NCBI GenBank assembly: GCA_965370045.1
Contig: CBDUSI010000042.1
Coordinates: 1 to 34,447, forward strand
Origin: CAZONU01 sp965370045
GTDB lineage: Bacteria; Planctomycetota; SZUA-567; JAKLDR01
Reading direction: 5' to 3'
DNA length: 34,447 bases
Shown: positions 27,143 to 34,132 of the stretch, one piece after another
Position numbering within the stretch: the first letter of the stretch is position 1
Layout: the number at the start of each line of letters is the position of its first letter
Program-made: the position numbers and the translations under genes
The notes under the pieces: model-generated
The model's input: the letters and a program-made list of their open reading frames with translations, nothing else
Database searches by the model: none
Told to the model about the DNA's origin: nothing

Positions 27143-27772
27143 TCAGGTCCCCCGGTAGCCGTGCTCTTTGGCGTAGTCGGCCAGGCGCTCCCTGAGGGCC
27201 TGGCGGCCGCGGTACAGGCGGCTCATCACCGTGCCGATGGGGCAGTCCAGCGCCCGGGATATCTCCTTGTAGCTCAGGCCCTCGACCAGGGCCATGACCA
27301 CGACGATGCGGAAATCCTCGGGCAGTTCCTCCAGGGCGCGCTTGACCTCGCTGTCCAGGCGCTCGTCGAGTTCCAGGGGCTCCATGTCCTGAGTCGCGGC
27401 GGCGGTTTCGGCGGCCTCCTCGGAGGCCAGGAAGGCCTTCACGTCCTGGAAGCGGGTCTTGGCCGGCTCGCCCTGCTGCTTGCGGTAGCGGTTGATGTAG
27501 CTGTTGGTCAGGATCTTGAAGAGCCAGGCGCGGATGTTGGTGTCCGGCTGGAAGGTCCGGAAGGAGCGGAAGGCCTTCATGAAGGTTTCCTGCACCAAGT
27601 CCTCGGCCTCCTCGCGGCTGCGGGTCATGCGCAGACCGGTCCGGTAAAGGCTGTCCAAATGGGGAAGGGCAAGCGCCTCGAACTCGGCGCGATAGTCGGG
27701 ATTCCCGGGCTGGGATCCCGATTCCTCGCGCTGGCGCCCGGCCCCTCTAGGGGGTGTGCCTTTCGAAATCAT
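27143..27772 (-). CDS. ECF RNA polymerase sigma factor (RpoE-like)
   Basis: A 209-residue sigma-70-family ECF factor with region 2 (about 30-100: LDSLYRTGLRMTRSREEAED, LVQETFMKAFRSFRTF, NIRAWLFKILTNSYINRYRK) and region 4 (about 142-195) containing the HTH LSYKEISRALDCPIGTVMSR. It directs polymerase to a small regulon, typically including its own operon. The frame opens at 27850, but a predicted promoter (27822-27850) lies inside that extension, so I use the ATG at 27772, with AGG 5 nt upstream. The anti-sigma gene follows by 2 nt, the standard pairing. No convincing GGAAC-type autoregulated promoter is seen. Confidence 0.92.
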   Translation of the reverse strand: MISKGTPPRGAGRQREESGSQPGNPDYRAEFEALALPHLDSLYRTGLRMTRSREEAEDLVQETFMKAFRSFRTFQPDTNIRAWLFKILTNSYINRYRKQQGEPAKTRFQDVKAFLASEEAAETAAATQDMEPLELDERLDSEVKRALEELPEDFRIVVVMALVEGLSYKEISRALDCPIGTVMSRLYRGRQALRERLADYAKEHGYRGT

Positions 27773-27821
27773 ATAACCTGGCCCATTCCCGTGAGTATTC
27801 CCCTTCTCCCGGCCTTTTTTG

Positions 27822-27850
27822 AGTATATCCGGCGGCGCGGCGCTCCGCAA
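27822..27850 (-). promoter_or_regulatory. Predicted sigma-70-type promoter of the sigma/anti-sigma pair
   Basis: On the minus strand TTGCGG (27850-27845) and TATACT (27827-27822) are 17 nt apart. The -35 is weak and the -10 strong (5 of 6). Transcription from about 27815 would give a ~43-nt leader before the ATG at 27772. Confidence 0.5.
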
Positions 27851-28005
27851 GCGCAGGGCGGGGTGGGGCGCGCGGAGCGCACTTGTGCACTGCTTCGAGA
27901 GGGGGAGTTTCCCCTTGCTCCCGGGGTGCCTGGGCGGCTAGACTGGGACTTTATGGAACACGACGGGGCTGTCTCCTGCTGGGGAGACGCCGGAAGGGAT
28001 GAGCC

Positions 28006-28581
28006 ATGAGTGAGCAGAGCGCGATGCCCGGTGAAAGTAAGTCGGGGAGCAAGACGGCACTTGTAATCGTCCTTGGATGTCTGGGAGCGCTGGTGATCCT
28101 TGCGGCGGTGGCGGGCGTGGTCGTCCTGGTCGTCGTCAAGTACACGGGGTCGGTGCGCGGGCGGGCTCAGGAGGTGAGAGTTTCCTCTCAGGTCAAGGAG
28201 CTGGAATTGTCCTGCGTCAACTTCCGGCTGGACTGCGGCCGCTATCCCTGGGCCAAGCCCGGGGAGGTCATCGCCACCACGACTATTGACCCGCAACAAG
28301 TCTACGCCGAGCTGAAAGGCCGGGGGAAAATCAACTCGATTCAGGATTACCTTGGCAAGATGCCCGAGAGGTTTCTCAAGGACGGCCGTGTCGTCGATCT
28401 CTGGGGCAACCCCATTCAGTTCCGCGTGAACCCGGACGGCCTGGAGCCGGTGGTCTGGTCTTACGGTCCCGACGGCAAGGACAACACCAATGATGGTGCC
28501 GCGCCCAATCCCCGGAAGCAGCCCAAGAGCTACTACTGGTACGGGGCGGGCGACACCGGCGACGACATCACCAACCTCTGA
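28006..28581 (+). CDS. Membrane-anchored pseudopilin-like (GspG C-terminal type) protein 1
   Basis: A 191-residue protein with a short charged N-terminus, one transmembrane segment (about 18-45) and an outer domain with the type II secretion major-pseudopilin C-terminal pattern: DLWGNPIQFRVNPDG then VVWSYGPDGKDNTNDG and GDTGDDI at the end, residues that hold calcium in GspG. The prepilin cleavage motif (G-F-T-L-x-E) is absent, so it is unlikely to be processed by prepilin peptidase or assembled into a pilus. GGAAGG precedes the ATG by 8 nt. It is 14 nt from a paralogue, and diverges from the ECF sigma gene with a 233-nt gap. Role unknown; a static membrane-bound pseudopilin fold is what can be said. 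Confidence 0.75.
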   Translation: MSEQSAMPGESKSGSKTALVIVLGCLGALVILAAVAGVVVLVVVKYTGSVRGRAQEVRVSSQVKELELSCVNFRLDCGRYPWAKPGEVIATTTIDPQQVYAELKGRGKINSIQDYLGKMPERFLKDGRVVDLWGNPIQFRVNPDGLEPVVWSYGPDGKDNTNDGAAPNPRKQPKSYYWYGAGDTGDDITNL

Positions 28582-28595
28582 GCGAGGAGAGCGTC

Positions 28596-29069
28596 ATGCC
28601 CGAAGAGCGGAAGAAGTCCGGGACCTGGAAGATACTCCTGGGAGTCGGCATCGGCTGCCTGGTGCTGATCGCCCTGGTGATCGCCCTGGTGGTCGCGCTG
28701 GCCTTCGCCGGTAGCAGGGCGGTAAAGGGGAAGGCCAAGCAGGTGCAGAGCATGTCCGCGGTAATGAGCGTGACCGTGGCCCTGGAGAGCTTCCATGCGA
28801 ACCACGCCCAGTATCCCTGGGCGGCCGGGTCGAAGATCGATCCCAAACAGGTGTGCACCGAACTCTGCGGCCTGCCCGGCGCCAAGATCAACAAGCAGTC
28901 CAGGAAGTACATGGCGCCCGGCCTGCAGTTCGTGCAGGGCGGCAGGTTCGTGGACGCCTGGGGCAATCCCCTGGAGTTCAGCCTGGACGCCAAGGGGCGG
29001 CCGGTCATCCGCTCGCGCGGGCCGGACGGGATGAGCGGTACGGCCGACGACATCACTACTAACAGGTAG
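28596..29069 (+). CDS. Membrane-anchored pseudopilin-like (GspG C-terminal type) protein 2
   Basis: A 157-residue paralogue of the preceding protein: a basic N-terminus, a transmembrane helix (about 12-38), ALESFHANHAQYPWA in place of the neighbour's ELSCVNFRLDCGRYPWA, then DAWGNPLEFSLDAKGRPVI and SRGPDGMSGTADDITTN, a complete GspG-type calcium-loop signature. No prepilin-peptidase motif is present. GAGGAG lies about 7 nt before the ATG. The two genes are probably one transcription unit, arising by tandem duplication. No other type II secretion genes are in the window, so a link to secretion is not supported by context. Confidence 0.78.
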   Translation: MPEERKKSGTWKILLGVGIGCLVLIALVIALVVALAFAGSRAVKGKAKQVQSMSAVMSVTVALESFHANHAQYPWAAGSKIDPKQVCTELCGLPGAKINKQSRKYMAPGLQFVQGGRFVDAWGNPLEFSLDAKGRPVIRSRGPDGMSGTADDITTNR

Positions 29070-29161
29070 AGGGAGCTTCCGCGCGCGAGCGGAATCCGAT
29101 TTGCATATCCTTGGCGCGCGTGGAGAATGGCGCGTGGCAGGGACGGACGGAGAAGCGATTC

Positions 29162-29503
29162 ATGGCCAAGCAGCTGTTTCATCTGAGCGAGACAAAGGAC
29201 AAGGACAGCGCGGTCGTGGAGTTCTCCGTCGGGGCTCTGGAGGTCTACCACGCCGGGGAGTTCCAGGAGGCTTGCGACGGGCTGCTGGCCTCGGGCCGCA
29301 AGTACCTGATACTGGACCTCAGCCGGCTGCAGAACCTGCGCAGCCAGTTCATCGGCATGGTCATCAAGCTGTCCGACGACGCCGGCAAGGGGGAGCGCCA
29401 CCTGGCCGTGGTGGCCTCGCGCCGGGTGATACGGGTCCTGGAGATGTTCGCCGACGACGTGGGCCTGGAACTCAAGACCTCGGAGACCACCCAGAGCAAG
29501 TAG
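29162..29503 (+). CDS. STAS-domain-like protein with altered phosphorylation site
   Basis: A 113-residue single-domain protein resembling anti-sigma-factor antagonists (STAS fold): an N-terminal strand pair (SAVVEFSVGALEVYHAGEF), YLILDLSRLQNLRSQFIGMV (48-67) in the place of the usual LDL-x-F-I-DSSGLGVL, and a C-terminal ERHLAVVASRRVIRVLEMFADDVGLEL helix-strand block. The usual D-S-S-G reads R-S-Q-F, keeping one serine (S61) but not the aspartate or glycine. Phosphorylation-switch behaviour is therefore doubtful. I chose the ATG at 29162 (GGAG about 9 nt upstream) over the upstream TTG at 29111. The neighbours do not include a serine kinase. It may regulate a partner by simple binding. Confidence 0.72.
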   Translation: MAKQLFHLSETKDKDSAVVEFSVGALEVYHAGEFQEACDGLLASGRKYLILDLSRLQNLRSQFIGMVIKLSDDAGKGERHLAVVASRRVIRVLEMFADDVGLELKTSETTQSK

Positions 29504-29593
29504 GGGTCTATTTCACCCGCCTCGATCAGAGGGGTATGCTGAGATGAATGGGGCCTTGATCTCGGACACTCGGGGCCGGATTCGGAGTGATTG

Positions 29594-30775
29594 ATGGCAG
29601 AGCCGGAACCGTCGCCAAAGCCCCGTGTCCGGAGGTCGCGTTGGAAGCGGATCATTCTCTATCCGCCCACGATAGTTGTACTAATCGTAATGCTCCTGGC
29701 CGTGTGCTGCGCCCACCGGGTACATTATGCCATTACTGAGTGGCTTCGTAAAGACACTCCAAAGACCGAAGACGTGAAAAGAGACGAGAAGAGACCACGC
29801 TCCAATAATGCTATCGACCCCGACAGTGCGGCAGTCAAAGAGAAGATTAGCATTGTGCTGGCTGGCATGAAGCAGTCCGACGTGGCCGTATATGGTCGCG
29901 TCAGACACGTCTCCGGCGGCGTCCAGGAGAGCGTTGGAGGTGCTACTGTTAGGCTGGTCAGGTCGGGCAATTACAAGAAGAAAGCGGTCGGTGACTTCAT
30001 AGTGCCCTCGGATGGCCCCGGCGCACTCAGCTTCAAGGCCGATAAGAACGGGCTGTACTTCTTCGACCACGACCTGGTTCCCGGCGAGTATCGGTTGATT
30101 GCATCCCCCCCAAGAGACAGGAACTTGGCTCCGGTCACTCAGACCCTCGTCGTCAAAGCGGGCGACAGGCTCAGGAAAGACATCCTTCTGCCCAGCGGGT
30201 GGGTGCTTACAGGCCGGGTCTTGCGGGCCGACAAGAAGACACCTGTTGTCGGTGCCAGCGTTATGGTTCGGTCATTGAAACCCGACTTGGAATGGGATGG
30301 GCGATGCAAGACGGATGCGAAGGGCAACTTCAGGCTCGGCATAGGAGGAGCCTTGCCATGCACCTTGAAGGCCAAGGACAAGTCAGGCAATTCCGCTTTC
30401 ATAATGCGCATTGACCGCGATTCAGCACTCATCGACGGCCAGACTGTAAAGACAGCCACTGTCATTCTAAAGGGGAAGGTCCGCGAAGGATACACCCTCT
30501 TCTGCCAGTTGCAGGCCGAGGGACGCGTTGGCTTGGGGAGAATCACCTGCGAACTCCGACACAAGACATCAGGCAAGTTGGCTGGGAAAGCCACCAGCAA
30601 TATAGTCGGGGGGGTGGAAATCGAGGGGCTGAGTCCAGGTGCTTATCTGCTTTACGTCACGAGCCCCAAAACGTGGCAGACCAAGGATGGGAAGCCTGTC
30701 GCTGTAGAAATTCGCTCTGCGCAGAAAGCCAGGACAAAGGTTATTACCGTCACACTCATCAAGAGCGGGGTTTGA
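29594..30775 (+). CDS. Membrane-anchored protein with carboxypeptidase-regulatory-like beta domains
   Basis: A 393-residue protein with a basic N-terminal tail, one transmembrane segment (about 19-40) and an outer part of about three beta-sandwich units. Unit one is near 95-190 (VYGRVRHVSGGVQESVGGATVRL, ... LVPGEYRLIASPP), unit two near 200-285 (GWVLTGRVLRADKKTPVVGASV, GNFRLGIG), and unit three near 290-385 (LQAEGRVGLGRI, IEGLSPGAYLLYVTSPK). The G-x-V...P-x-x-G-A-x-V pattern followed by G-x-Y is that of CarboxypepD_reg and Cna-B-like folds, which act as spacers or glycan-binding modules. An ATG at 29594 has GGAG about 7 nt before it. Codon use seems less GC-biased than in its neighbours. No catalytic motif is seen. 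Confidence 0.75.
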   Translation: MAEPEPSPKPRVRRSRWKRIILYPPTIVVLIVMLLAVCCAHRVHYAITEWLRKDTPKTEDVKRDEKRPRSNNAIDPDSAAVKEKISIVLAGMKQSDVAVYGRVRHVSGGVQESVGGATVRLVRSGNYKKKAVGDFIVPSDGPGALSFKADKNGLYFFDHDLVPGEYRLIASPPRDRNLAPVTQTLVVKAGDRLRKDILLPSGWVLTGRVLRADKKTPVVGASVMVRSLKPDLEWDGRCKTDAKGNFRLGIGGALPCTLKAKDKSGNSAFIMRIDRDSALIDGQTVKTATVILKGKVREGYTLFCQLQAEGRVGLGRITCELRHKTSGKLAGKATSNIVGGVEIEGLSPGAYLLYVTSPKTWQTKDGKPVAVEIRSAQKARTKVITVTLIKSGV

Positions 30776-30799
30776 TTCCGACCGTCCGGCGCATATCAT
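30772..30799 (+). promoter_or_regulatory. Predicted promoter of the queH-spoIID-tgt-yajC run
   Basis: TTGATT (30772-30777, overlapping the previous stop codon) and TATCAT (30794-30799, 5 of 6) are 16 nt apart. Transcription would start near 30806, about 60 nt before the queH TTG. Confidence 0.5.
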
Positions 30800-30864
30800 T
30801 TTATTGAAAGCTCGGCGTTTCGGAGAACAGATAGGATTACGGGCGAGGAGGAGGGGGCGGAGCA

Positions 30865-31446
30865 TTGCCGGATTCCGGCGAATCCAGGGCCAGGGGGCTG
30901 CTGCTGCACACCTGCTGCGCCTGGTGTCTGCTCGACGTGCTGGAGGAATTCCGGCGCGACTACTCGCGCATCGTGGTCGGCTTCTTCAATCCTAACATCC
31001 ATCCCCGCAAGGAGTTCGCGCGGCGCCTGAAGAGCGCCCGACTGCTGGCCGAGCGCCTGGACCTGGAGTTCGTTGCCGAGAGCGATTACGGCCTTGCTCC
31101 CTTCCTGTCCGAGCTGTATAATGCCGGTAACGACCCCGCAGCGGGGCGCGCGGAGCGCTGCTCCCGGTGCTACCGGTTGCGGATGCGCCGGGCCGCACGG
31201 GAAGCCAAACGGTTGGGGCTGGGGAGCTTGGCCACGACGCTGCTTTCCAGCCCGCATCAGCTCGCGAGCGAACTGGCGCGCGAGGCCGAGGTGGCCGCGG
31301 TGGAGTTCGGAGTGGCCTTCGACGGGCGCGAGACGGTCGCGCTCCACGGAACCGGAAGGGAAAGGGTCCCCTCCGGACTGACCCTTTACAGGCAGCGCTA
31401 CTGTGGGTGCATCTTCAGTGAATCCGAGTCTTTCAAGCCGGCCTGA
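30865..31446 (+). CDS. queH: Epoxyqueuosine reductase QueH
   Basis: A 193-residue QueH (DUF208) protein, the non-cobalamin enzyme that reduces epoxyqueuosine to queuosine at tRNA wobble position 34. The family cysteines are all present: LLLHTCCAWC (C17, C18, C21), CSRCYRLRM (C99, C102) and YRQRYCGCIFS (C180, C182), as well as FNPNIHP (41-47) and TTLLSSPHQ (124-132). These hold the iron-sulfur and metal cofactors. The start is TTG at 30865, with GGAG 5 nt in front. It lies upstream of tgt, the enzyme that inserts the queuine precursor base, with one SpoIID-domain gene between. Presence of QueH suggests that QueG is not needed. Confidence 0.94.
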   Translation: MPDSGESRARGLLLHTCCAWCLLDVLEEFRRDYSRIVVGFFNPNIHPRKEFARRLKSARLLAERLDLEFVAESDYGLAPFLSELYNAGNDPAAGRAERCSRCYRLRMRRAAREAKRLGLGSLATTLLSSPHQLASELAREAEVAAVEFGVAFDGRETVALHGTGRERVPSGLTLYRQRYCGCIFSESESFKPA

Positions 31447-32950
31447 CCTGGAGCTCGAGGCTCCGCCGCAGTTGCCCGGCGTCGTGGACGTGGAGAAGCG
31501 CCGGCGCCTGGCGGTCCGCATCCTGGTGCCCTTCGGCGGTTTCCTTCTGCTGCTCACCCTCTTCATGTCCGGTTCTCCATCCTGCCGCGGGATTGGCCGC
31601 GACGAGAACGTGCCCCTGGTCGAGTTCCCCTACAAGATCGAGCAGGCCCCGCAGGTGCGCATGCTCGTGCGCCGGAAGGCGGCCTCGGTGGCCCTGCGCA
31701 TCAACGGGTTCTACACCATCTACGACCACCGCGGGAACGAGGTTTCCAACCGCGACAGCCGCAAGCTCAGCACCGTCCACGTGACCTTCAACGGGCGCCA
31801 CCTCAGTCTGGGCAGGGTGCCGGTGGTCATCAACGGCGAGAACCTGACCCGCATCCGGATCAAGCCCCATGAGTTGGGCAGCCTGGTGGTCAACCACAAG
31901 GTCTACCCGGGCGAGGTGGAGTTCATCGGGGTCCCCGGCCGCCGCGCGGTGCACTGCGTGGTGCGTCTGAACATCGAGGAGTACATCTGCGGGGTGCTGG
32001 CCGGCGAGGTGCCCGTTGACAAGTGGCACGACGAGGCCCTCAGGGCCCAGGCGGTGGCCAGCCGGACCTACGCGCTCTTCTACGTCCTCAAGAACCGCCG
32101 GAAGCTGTGGCACTTCGGCGCCAGCGGGCGCGAGTCCCAGGAGTACAAGACGGGCATCGTCCGCAACGCGCGCATCAACCGGGCGGTCAATTCGACCCGC
32201 GGGCAGGTGCTCACCTGGCAGAACCAGGTGTTCCCGGCCTACTTCCACTCCAGCTGCGGGGGCCACACCCTGGACTCGGCCAGCGTGTTCACCAGCGTCT
32301 CCATCAAGCCGTTGTCCGGGGCGAAGTGCAAGTGGTGCACCGACCCCAAGCTTAAGAACAAGTACGCCACGTGGAAGAAATCCTTCTCGATCGACACTAT
32401 CGCCCGCCGGCTGGCGACCGCCGCGCGGAGCAACCCCAACCTCCGCAAGCTGCGCAACAAGGGCGGGGTGCGCGCCCTGGAGATCGCCGAAACCAGTCCC
32501 GACGGACGCATCACCCGCTTCCGGGTGCGCGTGAACCTGGCGCCCTTCTCTCACGACGTCTGGGCCAATGACGTGCGCCTGGCCTTGGGGGCCAGCGAGG
32601 TGCGCAGCACCAAGTGTACGCTCAAGACCAACTCGAAAGGCACCTACTACCGATTCGCCGGCACCGGTTGGGGACACGGGGTGGGCCTCTGCCAGTACGG
32701 CTCACTGGGCATGGCCCGCGCCGGCCACGACTACCGCGAGATCCTCGATCACTACTTTCCCTACAGCCGGCTGATCCGCATGAGCTACGACCGGCCGGAG
32801 AACGCCCCGGTGGCCGGCGGAGCGAAGCTGCCCGCCGCGCCGTCCCGCAAGCCGCCCCCGCCGCCCCCGCCGCGCAAGTCGCGTTCCCCGCGACAGCCTC
32901 GGCCGCTGCGGCCGCCGCGGCGCCTGGACGACGGAAGGGCCAAGGGGTGA
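31403..32950 (+). CDS. SpoIID/LytB-domain protein (predicted peptidoglycan lytic enzyme)
   Basis: A 515-residue protein from the first possible GTG; the start is uncertain, and the GTG at 31418 is an alternative, both overlapping queH. A signal or anchor segment (about 39-56, RILVPFGGFLLLLTLFMSG) is followed by a SpoIID domain: VRLNIEEYICGVLAGEVP (E202 corresponds to the family's catalytic glutamate), ALRAQAVASRTYALF, AYFHSSCGGHT (279-289) and WGHGVGLCQYGSLGMARAG (423-441). SpoIID enzymes cleave glycan strands stripped of peptides. The tail (about 475-515) is Pro/Arg-rich with a run of seven prolines. In Gram-negatives the role is in cell division or septal remodelling, which is inferred. Confidence 0.87.
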   Translation: MGASSVNPSLSSRPDLELEAPPQLPGVVDVEKRRRLAVRILVPFGGFLLLLTLFMSGSPSCRGIGRDENVPLVEFPYKIEQAPQVRMLVRRKAASVALRINGFYTIYDHRGNEVSNRDSRKLSTVHVTFNGRHLSLGRVPVVINGENLTRIRIKPHELGSLVVNHKVYPGEVEFIGVPGRRAVHCVVRLNIEEYICGVLAGEVPVDKWHDEALRAQAVASRTYALFYVLKNRRKLWHFGASGRESQEYKTGIVRNARINRAVNSTRGQVLTWQNQVFPAYFHSSCGGHTLDSASVFTSVSIKPLSGAKCKWCTDPKLKNKYATWKKSFSIDTIARRLATAARSNPNLRKLRNKGGVRALEIAETSPDGRITRFRVRVNLAPFSHDVWANDVRLALGASEVRSTKCTLKTNSKGTYYRFAGTGWGHGVGLCQYGSLGMARAGHDYREILDHYFPYSRLIRMSYDRPENAPVAGGAKLPAAPSRKPPPPPPPRKSRSPRQPRPLRPPRRLDDGRAKG

Positions 32951-32984
32951 AGTCTCCCGGCGGCGGCGCCGTTCGCATCTCGCC

Positions 32985-34121
32985 ATGAGCGCCTCCGCGC
33001 CGGACTGGTTCTCTTTCGAGCTGGCCGCCGGCGGGGCCGATTCGGCCCGGGCGGGGACGGTGCGCACCGCGCACGGGGACTTCGCGACCCCGGCCTTCAT
33101 GGCCGTGGGCACTCAGGGCGCGGCCAAGAGCCTGTCTCCCGACCAGCTGCGCGCCTCCGGGGTGGAGGTCCTGCTGGCCAACGCCTATCACCTGGCGCTG
33201 CGGCCCGGGGGCGACGTCGTCGCGGACCTCGGCGGGCTGCATCGCTTCGCCGGCTGGCCGGGGCCGATGCTGACCGACAGCGGGGGCTTCCAGATATGGA
33301 GCCTGAAGGGCCTGACCGAACTGAGCGAGGAGGGCACCCGTTTTCGCAGCCATCTGGACGGCTCCGAGCACCTCTTCACGCCGGAAAGCGTTATTTATCT
33401 TGAAGAAACGTTGGGTGCGGATATGATTATGCCCCTTGATGAGTGCCTGGAGTACCCGGCCGAGCGTGACCGGGCCAGGCGGAGCGCGGAGCGCACCGTG
33501 CGCTGGGCCGAAAGGAGTCTGCGGGCCAGCCACGGGGTCTCGGCGCTTTTCGGGATCGTGCAGGGCGGGTCGTACCCTGAACTCCGGGTATGGTCGGCGG
33601 AGAAGCTCGTCGAGATGGAGTTCGTTGGCTACGCGGTGGGGGGGCTCTCCGTGGGCGAGGGTTCCCTTGTTTTCGGCGAGGTGCTGGCCTGCACCCTGCC
33701 CGCGCTGCCCGCGGACCGTCCGCGCTACGTGATGGGCGTGGGCGAACCGGAGGATCTCTTGAAGGCAATCGAGCTGGGCGCGGACATGTTCGACTGCGTG
33801 CTGCCGACCCGCAACGGCCGGCGGGGCTCGGTGTTTACCCGCTCCGGCAAGCTGCGCCTGCGCAACGCGCGCTTCCGCCGGGACGCGGCGGTAATCGAGC
33901 TGGGCTGCGACTGCCCGGCCTGCGTCGGGGGCTTCTCGCGCGGATACGTCCGCCACCTGCTCTCCGCGGGCGAGGTGCTGGGCGGCACGCTGGCCTCCGC
34001 GCACAACCTGCGATTCTTCACCCGCCTGACCGCGGAGGCCCGCGCGGCGACGCTTGCCGGGCGCTTCGCGGACTGGAAGCGGGAATGGCTCGGAAACTAC
34101 TCGGCCGCGGGAGCGGCCTGA
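32985..34121 (+). CDS. tgt: Queuine tRNA-ribosyltransferase
   Basis: A 378-residue bacterial Tgt that exchanges guanine-34 for preQ1 in tRNAs with GUN anticodons. Visible are LTDSGGFQIWSL with the base D98, D151 in MPLDECLEYP, GIVQGG (190-195), AVGGLSVGE (217-225), the nucleophile D270 in DMFDCVLPTRNGR, and the zinc ligands C308-x-C310-x2-C313 with H340 (SAHNL). The start is ATG at 32985, 34 nt after the spoIID-type gene, with no strong ribosome binding site. Together with QueH it covers the tRNA-insertion and last steps of queuosine synthesis; queA is not in this window. Confidence 0.97.
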   Translation: MSASAPDWFSFELAAGGADSARAGTVRTAHGDFATPAFMAVGTQGAAKSLSPDQLRASGVEVLLANAYHLALRPGGDVVADLGGLHRFAGWPGPMLTDSGGFQIWSLKGLTELSEEGTRFRSHLDGSEHLFTPESVIYLEETLGADMIMPLDECLEYPAERDRARRSAERTVRWAERSLRASHGVSALFGIVQGGSYPELRVWSAEKLVEMEFVGYAVGGLSVGEGSLVFGEVLACTLPALPADRPRYVMGVGEPEDLLKAIELGADMFDCVLPTRNGRRGSVFTRSGKLRLRNARFRRDAAVIELGCDCPACVGGFSRGYVRHLLSAGEVLGGTLASAHNLRFFTRLTAEARAATLAGRFADWKREWLGNYSAAGAA

Positions 34122-34132
34122 CGGAGGGAAGC

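Noticed and set aside
27773..27850. N-terminal extension of the ECF sigma factor to 27850
   Set aside because: A TTGCGG-17-TATACT promoter falls within it and the residues do not resemble sigma region 2; the ATG at 27772 is better.
27902..27914. GGGGA-GTT-TCCCC upstream of the pseudopilin genes as an ECF-factor site
   Set aside because: It has no matching -10 element at the usual spacing; it is a short palindrome in GC-rich sequence.
28006..29069. A type II secretion or type IV pilus locus
   Set aside because: Only the C-terminal GspG-like pattern is present; there is no processing motif, ATPase, secretin or prepilin peptidase in the window.
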